The notes: a model not told the origin generated them from the sequence alone. A stretch of DNA of 64,000 nucleotides from Actinostola sp. cb2023 (GCA_033675265.1 JAUJYZ010001219.1:57657-121656), one strand, 5' to 3'; counted from the stretch's first letter, positions 49,497-59,039 are shown. Made by a program: numbers and translations.

Positions 49497-50180
49497 ATGG
49501 TACAATGTACATGTACATGTAGGTACAAATGTACTTTATATAATAGTTACATGTATGTTGTTATGTGTTGATGGCACAATGTACATGTACATGTAGGTAC
49601 AAATGTACTTTATATAATAGTTACATGTATGTTGTTATGTATCGATGGTACAATGTACAATGTATATGTAGGTACAAATGCACTTCATATAACAGTTACA
49701 TGTATGTTGTTTTGTTATATACCAACTGTCAAAGTTCATTTTTCTCGTGCTCTAATTGGGCGAGCGGGTATCCAGTGAGCGTGAACAAGTTTTCATGTTT
49801 CCCCGGCAACAGCTCTCAGCGGGCAACACTATGTTGTGGACCAGCAATAACAAAACTGGAAGTTGATTGAGCTGTGTAACCTTGGTTGGCGTTGGTAATC
49901 ACGCTTGAAAAGCGGGAAACCCATCTTTGTGTTGCTCTTGGACAGTTGGTATATAACAAAACACTTATTGACTGGGACCTTGGGAAAGCAGTATGTTTTG
50001 TGGTCCCTCCGAGGCGGAACCGTGGGAAACATTTGCGGTCTCGGGACCACAAAACATACTGTTTCCCTCGGTCCCAGTCAATAAGTCCTAAATGTGTTGA
50101 TGGTACAATGTACAATGTATGTACAAATGTACTTGATATAACAGTTACATGTATGTTGTTATGTGTTCAAGATGGTACAA
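49497..50180. repeat. ~73-bp minisatellite interrupted by a foldback
   Basis: Units begin GATGGTACAATGTACATGTA at about 49,497, 49,570 and 49,643, with more partial units near 50,099 and 50,171, each including TACATGTATGTTGTTATGTG. Between them, about 49,711-50,090, sits unrelated DNA described separately. Confidence 0.85.
49708..50090. mobile_element. Composite inverted-repeat insertion
   Basis: GTTTTGTTATATACCAACTG at 49,708 is complemented at about 49,944-49,963. Overlapping this, CTTATTGACTGGGACC then TTGTGGTCCC (49,964-50,013) is complemented by GGGACCACAAAACATAC to GGTCCCAGTCAATAAG (50,042-50,086), giving arms of about 48 bp. It splits the 73-bp minisatellite, so it is an insertion or a local rearrangement. 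No coding capacity. Confidence 0.65.
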
Positions 50181-53100
50181 TGTACATGATCGGCCCCACC
50201 TCTTTCAAAACAGAAAATGCTTTAAAAGGGTGAAACAATTCAAAGAGATAGGAGGGTCGGGAGGGTCGTGATTTGAATTGGCCTGAATATGTCGATTCTT
50301 GCCATCCCCCCCCCTCCCCACAAAAAAAATCCATCCCTGGTGCAAAACATTGTATTTGGTGCAAGATGAAAACTCGGCAAGAATATTCTTGCAATTGTTC
50401 ACGCAAAAAATATGAGATTGTATTATTTCGTTTCGTAATAGTCCATGGGACTATTGGGATGTGAGATGCGAATCTCCCCCCCCCCCCCCTCCCGCTCCCC
50501 CTCCCTCCTGGGGTAATCCACTTATGGTTTGATAGCCGCAACCCTTCATTTATTGTATTCATTATTATTATCATTTATAGTACGAAATTACTCTCTAATC
50601 GTGAAACTTCTAATCGTGAAACTTCTCAAAACCTCTGGCACCCAGGGTAGCCGATCATGGAACTGAAGAAAATGACTCGGGAAACATCCTTTCTTCTACA
50701 TCTACATTTATTTTGTCAGCAGAAACTATATACATAAGTACAGTTATCACGCTCACATTAAATTAAACATTAAATAATACAAAATTGGATAAATACAATG
50801 ATATTTAAAAAAACATTTTTTATTGATGACAATATATCGGCGGAGGGGGTGGGGATGGAAACTATCGTTTTTAACAGTGTGGGTTGCCTGTGTCCAGCTC
50901 GTGTATTCAAAATGGCGGAAAACAGGTTTTTTGAAATCAGTGGAATGCCAGTCAGTATAACTTAAAAGGCAGGTAATGGACATTCAAAAGATAACTTAGG
51001 CCTCAAACAAGCGGTTTTGAATGAAGATTCTCTTCGAATTATCTTACTAGCTGCTTGATTCAAGTTTAAACAAGGCTCAGTTCGGTTATCAAATATCATT
51101 AAAATACCGATATTTTGAACAAAAAAATGAAAGTAGATGACTCTAGTAACACAGGTAAAGGTATCAGAAGTAGTATCTATGTATTTAAAGCAAATTAGAA
51201 GCGTTTCCGTTGTTTCCTCTGTTTCCGTTGTTTCCTCGATATCGACATACCGGAAGATAACATATGACAAAAACACCGCTATCCTTTATACTTCAGTACA
51301 TTTTCCCGAAACTAAAACGATAGAATTCAAAGAACTGACAAAAGTGTTAGTGCTATATGATGGTATCAATTACCAATGTTGGCTGCGGCTATGAAAACAG
51401 CGTTGAATTGCTGGCCGAAAACCTCACTTATCATCATTCAGTTAGATTTCCGCACTAAATCAAAACCACTCCAGACTAGAAAGGATATTCTCTCTTTATT
51501 TTCTACCTTCATTTCTGATCCATGCAATTTAATAGTGCTGCAACACCTGGCTGCAAATACAGTCGAACCAATGTTACCAGTTTGGCCGACCACCGTCGGA
51601 AAAATTTAGTTGAAATCGACAACAAACAGCTCCCTTGGTTCAGTTGGTCAGATTAGATCATTTTACTTCATTATAGGTATCATTTTAGATCATTTTAGGT
51701 CATTTTAGGTCGTTTTAGATCATTTTAAATCATTTTAGGTCATTTTAGATCATTCCTTGTTTTAGTAACTACGATAGTCACGTAGTGTGTCGATGCACAT
51801 ATGTATTCCCTATAAAGGATGAGAGTCTGAGGCGTTCTTGGACTCTGACTGTTCGTGTTCTATACACCTTGAGAGTTCACTGAGAGTTGTTTATGAAAGG
51901 GATACCAGCATCAACATCGATCCATCAAAGAAGTTGAGGCGAATTTTAAAAAGAGATGCCGTTCCGATGTGGACTGTGCTGGTTCAATCGTATCAATGGG
52001 TGAAACTAAATTATGTTCGTATATTAAAAGTCTTATGTTGTGGAATCCAATCTAAGTTGTTTGTGGTGCATGCGAGGCAAAATCTCTGGATCCTAGAACT
52101 AATATTATAAAATATTGAAGAGAAAATAAGTTTAATACTGTATTAAGTTATTTTAAAAAAAATAATAGAAATACGGTAAATAATAAAATGAATTGTGAGT
52201 GAAACCGTATCAGTATCATGCTCAGTCGGCGAACAATCTAGCTACATATTTTCACTTTTAAAACTTACGACTCATCCACATTCCTGGATTTGATCAGTCC
52301 TTGTTTGGATCTTTTATAATAGCTTATGCCGTAAAGCAGAGAGAAGACGAAACTAGTGGTACGGTTATGTCATTCATTGAAGTGAAATTACGCTCGTGGC
52401 CGCCGAAATTCTTCAATTCTTCAATTAAAAGCATTTTCTAGTGATAGTTTTTTTCACAGTGACAAGAGAGTCTTTTCAAAATCGTCACTAATCCTGTGGA
52501 ATCCTGTGTGTTTACGCTGAAAAAGTGTTATGCAATTTTTTTGTACAACCATATACGTCATTTATGTGACGTCACAGCGTTTGGCCGAGCGGTAAATGTC
52601 GCACTCAAAATGGCATATTCAATCGTGAATATCTCGAAACATATTTAACCGAATTCAAAAATTATGTTTTTCTCTTAAAAGTAATACAAAAGTCTAACAA
52701 TTTATAAAATAAAAAATTTCACTGCATATACACTTCAATGGCCATGACAGTTTGACATACCTGAATGATTTTTTGACATAATGTTTCATCCGGTAACCAA
52801 ACACCTCGAAGTTGGTTAAAAAAAGTCAGCTGTGCCTCGTTGTTTTTTTTAACGCCCTTCTTAGTGTTTTGATATCAGCTGGAACGCTCTGTTTGATCTA
52901 TTCTAACATGTGTAACGAGATTTGTAATTGACATTGTCTAGACATTGTGTTGGCCAGCGACCAGCGGTATTCTGAGTGAGTTAAGACTAACAGAATATGA
53001 ATATAAAGTACATTTGAACAATAGTAAAGTAAACAGTGTGTAATAAAGTGTCAAGAATGCTAAATAAATACTTTAGCACGCACAGAGTCTGATTGCGTAT

Positions 53101-53213
53101 TCAAGAATGGTTTTATTCTACAGATGAATAGCATCTCGTGCATAATAATAATAATAATAATAATAATAATTTACTAATAACAATTAATATTTAATACAAT
53201 GTTACATGTATTT
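50181..53213. other. Intergenic DNA, no supported gene
   Basis: It contains C-rich runs near 50,475-50,505, the motif GTGGGTTGCCTGTGTCC at 50,879, a 12-bp microsatellite of GATCATTTTAGGTCATTTTA words at 51,655-51,757, and (TAA)n at 53,145-53,171. A 90-codon frame at 51,838-52,110 has a weak resemblance to the end of a THAP domain (LRRILKRDAVP) but lacks the zinc ligands, so it is not called. Confidence 0.5.
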
Positions 53214-53341
53214 AACCAGGGTGAACCCTTCAGCTTAAGCCATTCCACTTGTTGTTGCTAGACTTTTCAATCAGACCTCACTCACTGGTCCGTTGATCAG
53301 ACAGAACAAAGCGCGAAAATTGGTGTAGGCAATCACGTAAA
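53214..53341 (+). repeat. Dispersed repeat, copy 2, abutting the Polinton
   Basis: Direct copy of 30,155-30,290 (AACCAGGGTGAACCCTTCAG to ATCACGTAAA). It ends a few bases before an 18-T run (53,348-53,365) where the Polinton coding sequence starts. It may be host DNA or an outer part of the element; the second terminus is needed to tell. Confidence 0.75.
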
Positions 53342-54467
53342 CCGCAGTTTTTTTTTTTTTTTTTTCAAATAGTTGTGTTTCTTGTGCAGAACCAGAATTA
53401 CCAATAATGCTTGATCGGGTTTGTACTTGAGCTCCCAGAATACAATACACAAACGCCTCAATCGATTGATTTAATCGTGATAGTCCGGCTCTGGTTAAAC
53501 CTTTTGATTCATTTAGCATAAAATATAGATACGGATGCTTTTCCAACGGGCTTATATGGTCTAAAGTATAACCACCCCAAGAACCATCTTCATCCTTAAA
53601 CTTGAAGGCGCCATCGGGCCATTTATTTGTATACTTACCATCCAATTCTTTGTCATACGCTTCTGTAACATCATCTACCTCATCAAATATTTTATTATAA
53701 ATCCGACCTAAACCACCATTCTCATCCCCAGTAAATCTAAAATCGCTATTTTTAGATATATTAAATTCACGACAAGCTTTGTCATAACCAGCCTTATTAT
53801 ATTTATTATCAATGTTTGTAAAGTATTGATCTCCAGGTAGTGGAATATTCATTTGTGCCAATATCCTTCTGGATGTGAAGAGGATATGAAATTTGAGCAA
53901 TGAATTTATCATAGGAGTATATTTTGTTAGCATATCAATTCCTACACCACAACCAGTACTACCACACCATAGTGAGAATGCGATTTGTTGTGGATAGTAT
54001 GACATATCAGGCCCTTGTAACCATTTTTTAGCTTCCTTCGCACTAATATGTTTTAAATTTATATCTATAAATACATCTCGTATTTTTATTGTAAATTTTT
54101 TACTTGGGGTCACATAAATATCGAGTGATGTGGTATCAAACTTTGGAGGTGTTTTATCAAATGGTGTCCAAATAACAGGATATTGTGTTTTTGTCAGGGT
54201 TAACTCCTTTGGAAAGCTATGGCTGATGAACTCATTTGGAACGCGGGTATCCACCGTATTATCAAGTCGTTTACCCAACGCTTTAGTTAATGCATGTTCA
54301 ACGATAGAATCGTCATAATGGTGTACAGAACCACCAATATCCTTCTTGAAAACATCATATGCAACACCACCCCACTCAAAATTAATACCTCCACGGTATG
54401 CATGGAATTTATTATCAATGTGGTGAGGGTAATACTTCAAAAATAATGTATCTTCTTCTGTTACCAT
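53271..54467 (-). CDS. Polinton protein of unknown function, 3' end disturbed
   Basis: About 365 residues from MVTEEDTLF to about SAQETQLFE, then an A18 run in sense orientation, after which the frame runs into the dispersed repeat; the native C-terminus is probably lost or altered. It starts directly after a TATATAATATATGG-like box. Features are an FEWGGVAYDVF segment, a Cys/Gly-rich stretch (SLWCGSTGCGVGID, about residues 185-200), and a C-terminal SKGLTRAGLSRLNQSIEAFV. No catalytic motif was recognised. I regard it as a Polinton-associated family of unknown role; a virion or assembly role is only a guess from its neighbours. Confidence 0.7.
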   Translation of the reverse strand: MVTEEDTLFLKYYPHHIDNKFHAYRGGINFEWGGVAYDVFKKDIGGSVHHYDDSIVEHALTKALGKRLDNTVDTRVPNEFISHSFPKELTLTKTQYPVIWTPFDKTPPKFDTTSLDIYVTPSKKFTIKIRDVFIDINLKHISAKEAKKWLQGPDMSYYPQQIAFSLWCGSTGCGVGIDMLTKYTPMINSLLKFHILFTSRRILAQMNIPLPGDQYFTNIDNKYNKAGYDKACREFNISKNSDFRFTGDENGGLGRIYNKIFDEVDDVTEAYDKELDGKYTNKWPDGAFKFKDEDGSWGGYTLDHISPLEKHPYLYFMLNESKGLTRAGLSRLNQSIEAFVYCILGAQVQTRSSIIGNSGSAQETQLFEKKKKKTAVYVIAYTNFRALFCLINGPVSEV

Positions 54468-54593
54468 ATAATATATATGAGATAATATTTAATTCTTATC
54501 ATATCGTAACTTATATATTAGATAATATTTAACATCTATCATATCGCAACTTGTATATATACCCTCCGTAAGGTGTTGTATCAAAGGATAAAG

Positions 54594-55199
54594 TTATTTC
54601 TTTGGATTTACGAGCTGGTCTACAATCTCCTTTCTCAGTTCCTCCCTCATCTTTTGAACATCTGGAACATCGTTTTTAAAAAAAGCCTTATTCCGTTTCA
54701 CCCTAATACTACTCTTTAGTTTTTCATATTTTTTGAGTTCAGTCATAATGTGTTCAAATTCTTTATCATCAATCTTGTTATCGCTCAAGGCTTTTGATAC
54801 AAGATCACATATACTATCTTCTTTTGATTTTGCAAGCTGAATAGTATTTTCATGTTTTGTTACCTTTTTAGTAAGTTTTTTCGTGAAAATTGTACAACTA
54901 GCTGATATTAAACCTAACAACCCGCCAACAGCCGATAAAGGAACACCGATAATGATCCCAGGTCCTGTTAAACTAGTAGTTACACCAGAACCGGTTAAAA
55001 TGACAGATAAGACTCCTGTTGCAACTGCAGTTTTATGAAGTATACCACGTATCTTACTATATTTTTTCCTAACATTTTCGTAATGTTTTATCTCCGTTAC
55101 TAATTGAGATATAACCATATTTATTTTGTGTAATCTGAAGTTTTCACCAGTTTGTTGTACTTCTGGTACTTCCGGATAAATCATATCATAATCAACCAT
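54594..55199 (-). CDS. Polinton membrane protein with Gly-rich hydrophobic hairpin
   Basis: 201 residues from MVDYDMIYPEVPEV. An upstream in-frame ATG at 55,238 is rejected because the TATATATAATA box lies directly before 55,199. Layout: helical N-terminal ~65 residues, a strongly hydrophobic Gly/Ser/Thr-rich region at about 70-115 (GVLSVILTGSGVTTSLTGPG then VPLSAVGGLLGLISA) that could cross or insert into a membrane, then a charged helical tail. Family unknown to me. Its position beside the minor capsid gene suggests a virion membrane or penetration role, which is inference. Confidence 0.7.
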   Translation of the reverse strand: MVDYDMIYPEVPEVQQTGENFRLHKINMVISQLVTEIKHYENVRKKYSKIRGILHKTAVATGVLSVILTGSGVTTSLTGPGIIIGVPLSAVGGLLGLISASCTIFTKKLTKKVTKHENTIQLAKSKEDSICDLVSKALSDNKIDDKEFEHIMTELKKYEKLKSSIRVKRNKAFFKNDVPDVQKMREELRKEIVDQLVNPKK

Positions 55200-55224
55200 A
55201 TATATAATACTACATATTATTATT

Positions 55225-55870
55225 TTATATGATTTCAATCACCATCATCATTGGATATATTCCAGCATCAATGCTCTTACCACTAGAATCTGTAACCCAA
55301 ACCCTAATACTATTAATATAATCATCATTTTTAATAGGTGTGTACAGGGTATTATTAGGATGATAGGTTACTTTTTCTCCAGCCTTGTTTAATTCAACAC
55401 ATGCTAATATTTGTGAATATTTATTATTTAATAAAACCTGTGTAGAATCAATAAGATCACAATTAATGCAGGCATCTTGAGTAGGTTGTATAATATTGAT
55501 ATTATATACGGTATTTACTACAAGACCTGTTGTAATGTTTAATAATTTTGATAAACTCACATTTAATTCAGCCTCTACTGTCGAGGTGATATTATATTTT
55601 TTATCTACAATTGTGATTAAAACTTTTTTATCGCCCAAGTGAAACCGCTTTATCAACAGCATTTTTAAAACTAAAATTAGTGTAGTTTCCTTTTGGAATC
55701 CGTATCACAACATCCCCATTTCCATCTGAAATAGTTCCTTCACTCGGAAGATTATACAAATGATTATGAAAACTACAACTTACAAGTGATATACGTGTAC
55801 TCTTTTTAATAGGATTTTTAAACCAAATAGTTTCATCTGCTTTTGTTTTTTCAATATACAATATTACCAT
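55225..55870 (-). pseudogene. Polinton minor capsid (penton-like) candidate, one frameshift
   Basis: Two overlapping frames form one protein of about 210 residues: the first (55,870 to about 55,632) begins MVILYIEKTKADETIWFKNP, and the second (to TAA at 55,225) includes LNVSLSKLLNITTGLVVN and ends INSIRVWVTDSSGKSIDAG. The switch lies at GGGCGATAAAAAAG near 55,632, where one base too many or too few would account for it. Beta-rich composition, size and location fit the single jelly-roll minor capsid protein of Polintons. That family assignment is from general knowledge and context, not a catalytic motif. A programmed shift is unlikely because the first frame stops before the A run. Confidence 0.65.
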
Positions 55871-55883
55871 TTATACTATATAA

Positions 55884-56861
55884 TCATCTTTTATTTTTAT
55901 ATCTTTCAACAAAATACAAAACAACAGCAACTATCAATAACCAAGCGTTTTTAGCTAAGAAACTAATAACCTCACCCGCGGTTCTGAAAATAAAAGAAGC
56001 TATACTACCTAGCATGCCGGGTAGTATCTGGGCTAGCTTCTTACCAATAGCTTTCAAACCATTTCCTAAACCTTTTGCAACACCGGATAATCCGCTTTTT
56101 AGACTAGAAATAATAACACTAATAATAATACTAACTGCAGATACAACAGAAAAAACAGTAAAACCATACTTTTTAAAAACAGCTTTTATACGATCTCTCA
56201 GAGACATTCGCCCTTCTATTACTTCATTTTGTTCTTCTAATTGTTCAATCTCATTTCTAGTTTCCTCAATCTGTTCACGGAGTGATATATTATCCAATTC
56301 TTCTAATGTTTGTAATTTTTCTCGATGTGAAAATATAGTTCTTTCATTATTCTCAACAACTTTTTCAGCAGGATCACCAAGATAGTTTACAATTGTTTTA
56401 GGTAACTTACCATTTAATTCACCCTCAGCATTAAACAGAACATGATGTTTGCTGCCCAGTCTATTAATTCTTACTATCACTCTATCATATTCATCAATTG
56501 TAGTGACGAATGGAGAGTTTTTAGGATTTACATTAGGATATTTGGTTTTGATTCTATCCCAAGCTTCTTCAACTATTTCTTCACGCTTTTTAGAAAGGTC
56601 TACCATTTCTATGTCTTCTCTTGCCCTTATTTCCCAATCTTCACTACTTTCATCAGAGTTCTTAAATAATTCATATCCTCGTTCTCTTGATATACCTCTT
56701 CTACTAAACAGTCCTTTAGTTCGTTCCCACCAAGTGTGTCTAGTTTCTTTTTGTTGTGGTAATAATTCCGCTAGTTCATCATCTGTGATCGGGATGTTTA
56801 CATCTTCAGACCCTCCTTCAAGAGGATGAAAATCTGTATCAGGAAATATTTCACCATCCAT
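55884..56861 (-). CDS. Polinton coiled-coil protein with amphipathic C-terminus and membrane helix
   Basis: 325 residues. The N-terminus is acidic and Glu-rich with a WWERTKGLFSRRG segment. Residues ~165-215 are a likely coiled coil (LEELDNISLREQIEETRNEI, EQLEEQNEVIEG). Two hydrophobic blocks follow at ~230-250 (FTVFSVVSAVSIIISVIISS) and ~300-318 (AWLLIVAVVLYFVERY), separated by a Gly/Lys-rich amphipathic stretch (LSGVAKGLGNGLKAIGKKLA). This resembles membrane-lytic capsid proteins in layout, which would suit endosome escape or virion assembly, but no homology can be claimed. It starts after TATATATAGTAG. Confidence 0.75.
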   Translation of the reverse strand: MDGEIFPDTDFHPLEGGSEDVNIPITDDELAELLPQQKETRHTWWERTKGLFSRRGISRERGYELFKNSDESSEDWEIRAREDIEMVDLSKKREEIVEEAWDRIKTKYPNVNPKNSPFVTTIDEYDRVIVRINRLGSKHHVLFNAEGELNGKLPKTIVNYLGDPAEKVVENNERTIFSHREKLQTLEELDNISLREQIEETRNEIEQLEEQNEVIEGRMSLRDRIKAVFKKYGFTVFSVVSAVSIIISVIISSLKSGLSGVAKGLGNGLKAIGKKLAQILPGMLGSIASFIFRTAGEVISFLAKNAWLLIVAVVLYFVERYKNKR

Positions 56862-56912
56862 CTACTATATATAAATTAGTAAATTGTTTTTATATAAATT
56901 AGTAAATTGTTT

Positions 56913-57338
56913 TTATATAATTTTTGATGCTAAATAACCAGCAGTCAACATACCACCACCAACATATAGAATTTCATATTGTTTTTGTTTACTACTCGGT
57001 TTATAATAGTCTGAGAATTGTGGTTCTTGCTTATTAATGTTTGATTCGGGGTGTACATCCCTATATAGTTTAAAATTATGATCCGTATTCCTTAGATTAT
57101 TATCAGCTATATTCTTTCTTTCATACTGAGTAGTCAACCAGTCTTGATATAGTTGTCGATCCTTTTCAAATTCTCCCATATCTTGTTGGTATTTTTCAAG
57201 TGCTTTATCGTGTCGAAGCCTCTCCCCATCAGTATGTTTAGGATCTGAGCTGAGGGCTTTAGCTAAATACATCGACCCTGTAAAGGCTGACGCATTTAAA
57301 ACGGCCCCCATTATCATCATCGCAATAGCACTTGCCAT
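56913..57338 (-). CDS. Polinton small membrane protein, two terminal hydrophobic segments
   Basis: 141 residues. Hydrophobic N-terminus (MASAIAMMIMGAVLNASAFT), a charged helical centre (HDKALEKYQQDMGEFEKDRQ, then LYQDWLTTQYERKNIADNNL), and a Gly-rich hydrophobic C-terminus (YVGGGMLTAGYLASKII). The start follows TATAATATATAG. Family unknown to me. Grouped with three other short membrane proteins, so probably part of a virion or membrane module. Confidence 0.7.
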   Translation of the reverse strand: MASAIAMMIMGAVLNASAFTGSMYLAKALSSDPKHTDGERLRHDKALEKYQQDMGEFEKDRQLYQDWLTTQYERKNIADNNLRNTDHNFKLYRDVHPESNINKQEPQFSDYYKPSSKQKQYEILYVGGGMLTAGYLASKII

Positions 57339-57366
57339 CTATATATTATACAATGCTATTATCTTT

Positions 57367-57585
57367 TTATACCGATTTTGGAAGAATCTTTTGATCTTCT
57401 AGATATTGTTTAACATACATACTTCCAGCAAGAACAAGCACCCATTTGCCGTAATTAGTGACGCTTGTGCTTGGATCACCAAGGAAATTCTCCCTCATAA
57501 CTTTCTTACCAGCATATCCAATAATAGCCGCTACCCCAATAATGACAGCGGAATCCATCGTTGACTTAACTAATTTGTTTTCCAT
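57367..57585 (-). CDS. Polinton 72-residue two-helix membrane protein
   Basis: 72 residues with two hydrophobic segments, SAVIIGVAAIIGYAGKK (about 12-28) and YGKWVLVLAGSMYVKQYL (about 45-62). The start is a few bases after TATATAAGAAG. No known family recognised. The intact short frame, its own box and its neighbours support a real gene. Confidence 0.65.
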   Translation of the reverse strand: MENKLVKSTMDSAVIIGVAAIIGYAGKKVMRENFLGDPSTSVTNYGKWVLVLAGSMYVKQYLEDQKILPKSV

Positions 57586-57629
57586 CTTCTTATATATAAT
57601 ATGAAAGTTAAATTATTTTTATATAGTTA

Positions 57630-58052
57630 TCATTCCATCCCAATTCTAGGTATTGGGATCATTGATGTTCTACCTGGTTTATCATCTTTTACATCATTGT
57701 GATCTATTTTTGGTTGTGTTATAGATTTTATATTTGATTGATCACTTTTTTTCCACCTCAGATAAAGATCTAAAGCAGTCAAACTGATACCAACGATCGT
57801 CAGCACTATTGTCATACTAGGCATCCATTTTGAACTAGAACCTTCTTCAATATCATCATCAGTAACATCACGGCTATCTTCAATATAATCATCAGTAACA
57901 TCACGGCTCTTTTCCATTTCAAGAGCTTTCTTAGCTTTTTTATGATAAAGAGCAAGCTTTTTACCGGCTTCTACCCTTTTTGGATCCTTAATATGGACTA
58001 TCTTTTGTTCAGGCTCTTTGGTAATAATCTCTGTTTTATTATCTTCAGTCAT
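57630..58052 (-). CDS. Polinton single-pass membrane protein
   Basis: 140 residues. A basic helix after a short acidic lead (KDPKRVEAGKKLALYHKKAK), a tandem duplication (SRDVTDDYIE, SRDVTDDDIE), one transmembrane segment (MTIVLTIVGISLTALDLYL, about 82-100), and a Pro/Lys tail. Start after the ACTATATATG box. Function unknown; probably a virion or host membrane protein. Confidence 0.7.
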   Translation of the reverse strand: MTEDNKTEIITKEPEQKIVHIKDPKRVEAGKKLALYHKKAKKALEMEKSRDVTDDYIEDSRDVTDDDIEEGSSSKWMPSMTIVLTIVGISLTALDLYLRWKKSDQSNIKSITQPKIDHNDVKDDKPGRTSMIPIPRIGME

Positions 58053-58101
58053 ATATAGTCTATAAACATATTTTATTTTTTTATATATATTTATAAAATA
58101 T

Positions 58102-58195
58102 CAACTCAACAGTATGCTCAGCAACTGCTCAAGAGGTTCCAACAGTATGCTCAACAGCTGCTCAAGAGATTCCAACAGATGCTCAAGAGATTCTA
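58102..58195. repeat. 12-bp repeat cluster, distal to the nuclease
   Basis: CAACAG, TGCTCAAGAG and TTCCAACAG words in tandem, the same sequence family as 59,082-59,254. The stop codon of the nuclease frame (58,183) lies inside it. The two clusters bracket the BRO-N/nuclease block. Confidence 0.85.
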
Positions 58196-58548
58196 TGAAA
58201 ATATTTATTATGATTTTTTAATGTGTTACTTGTTATAAATCCTCTACTACAATATTTACACTTCAATCTAATATCCATACAATAGTTGTTTAGTTCTTTG
58301 ATAATAAGATCATAATCGTTAGATACAACACATTTGAATCCATTTTCCTCATATCTTTCTAACAAGTTTTTCTGTTCAATAGAAGTAACACCAGTAGCAG
58401 TGGGTGTTTTAAATTCTATACAGAGGCCACAATATTTTTTATGAAAGTTATTAATAATCAAGTCTGGTTGTCCCTTCATATAACCTTTTTTATAAGATTG
58501 AATTCTTTTATTACTAGAATCCTGGTTTTCACCTAATCCTGCTACCAT
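58183..58548 (-). CDS. VRR-NUC-like nuclease domain with C-terminal C2H2 finger
   Basis: 121 residues. The core GQPDLIINNFHKK, then CGLCIEFKTP (the D...ExK signature of the PD-(D/E)XK fold), then SIEQKNLLERYEENG and VVSNDYDLI matches VRR-NUC nucleases, which cut branched or structured DNA. The C-terminus adds one finger, CKYCSRGFITSNTLKNHNKYFH. There is no TATA box directly at this ATG, and the frame stays coding-like upstream (YIRRFNP, then KIENEYDLHTK beyond a TAA at 58,579-58,581). It is therefore probably the second half of a single BRO-N/nuclease gene, not an independent gene. Confidence 0.75.
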   Translation of the reverse strand: MVAGLGENQDSSNKRIQSYKKGYMKGQPDLIINNFHKKYCGLCIEFKTPTATGVTSIEQKNLLERYEENGFKCVVSNDYDLIIKELNNYCMDIRLKCKYCSRGFITSNTLKNHNKYFHRIS

Positions 58549-59039
58549 AAGAAGGTTGGGATTGAACCGTCTAATATATTAAACCACTTTTGTATGTAGG
58601 TCATATTCATTTTCAATCTTGAATGATAATGTTTTTGGGTTGTTAAACACTTGATAAGACCATATTTTCTTATGGATGGTAATACTGTAGAGAACACCCA
58701 TTTTTGAAACTGTTTGGCGGCTTCCATTTTAGAGCTGAAGATAAGAGAATATAATCCCGGTTCTTTTATGAATATAGTGTGTGGTTTAAGATTTCTAAGG
58801 AGCTCTGAAGAACCGCCCTGAAATGGGGCGGTTGTGTAATTTGTATTCTGACATACATTTTCCCATTCTGTTTTATATTCCTCATCGACATGTGTTCCAA
58901 TTGCATTTCTAGGTTTCTTATATTCTAACGCTTTTGCAACATCTATACCTTTGAACCATATATTCTGTTTATCATCAATATATGTATCTATAGAAATACC
59001 AAGTTTTATGTTTTCAAATTTTCTAATTGATAATGCCAT
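58542..59039 (-). CDS. BRO-N domain protein (5' half of BRO-N/nuclease gene)
   Basis: 165 residues. The BRO-N signature is clear: IWFKGIDVAKALEYKKPRNA, then TIFIKEPGLYSLIFSSKMEA, then FQKWVFSTVLPSIRKYG. BRO-N is a DNA-binding module of large DNA viruses, phages and transposable elements. The start follows TAATATATAATATGG. The last ~30 residues are dubious: near 58,605-58,660 the coding signal moves to another frame that leads to the nuclease. Expected product: a DNA-binding nuclease active in element replication or repair. Confidence 0.8.
   Translation of the reverse strand: MALSIRKFENIKLGISIDTYIDDKQNIWFKGIDVAKALEYKKPRNAIGTHVDEEYKTEWENVCQNTNYTTAPFQGGSSELLRNLKPHTIFIKEPGLYSLIFSSKMEAAKQFQKWVFSTVLPSIRKYGLIKCLTTQKHYHSRLKMNMTYIQKWFNILDGSIPTFLW

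Noticed and set aside
51838..52110. THAP-domain-like fragment
   Set aside because: Only a short match to the usual end of the domain; the Cys/His ligands are absent.
52575..52630. tRNA-like A box (TGGCCGAGCGGTAAATG)
   Set aside because: No matching B box, acceptor stem or anticodon arm could be found.
53348..53365. Poly(A) tail of a retrocopied Polinton transcript
   Set aside because: The rest of the element keeps spacers and both-strand genes, so it is not a processed copy; the A18 run alone is insufficient.
55843..56385. 180-codon plus-strand frame opposite the coiled-coil protein
   Set aside because: Antisense to a well-supported minus-strand gene with its own upstream box.
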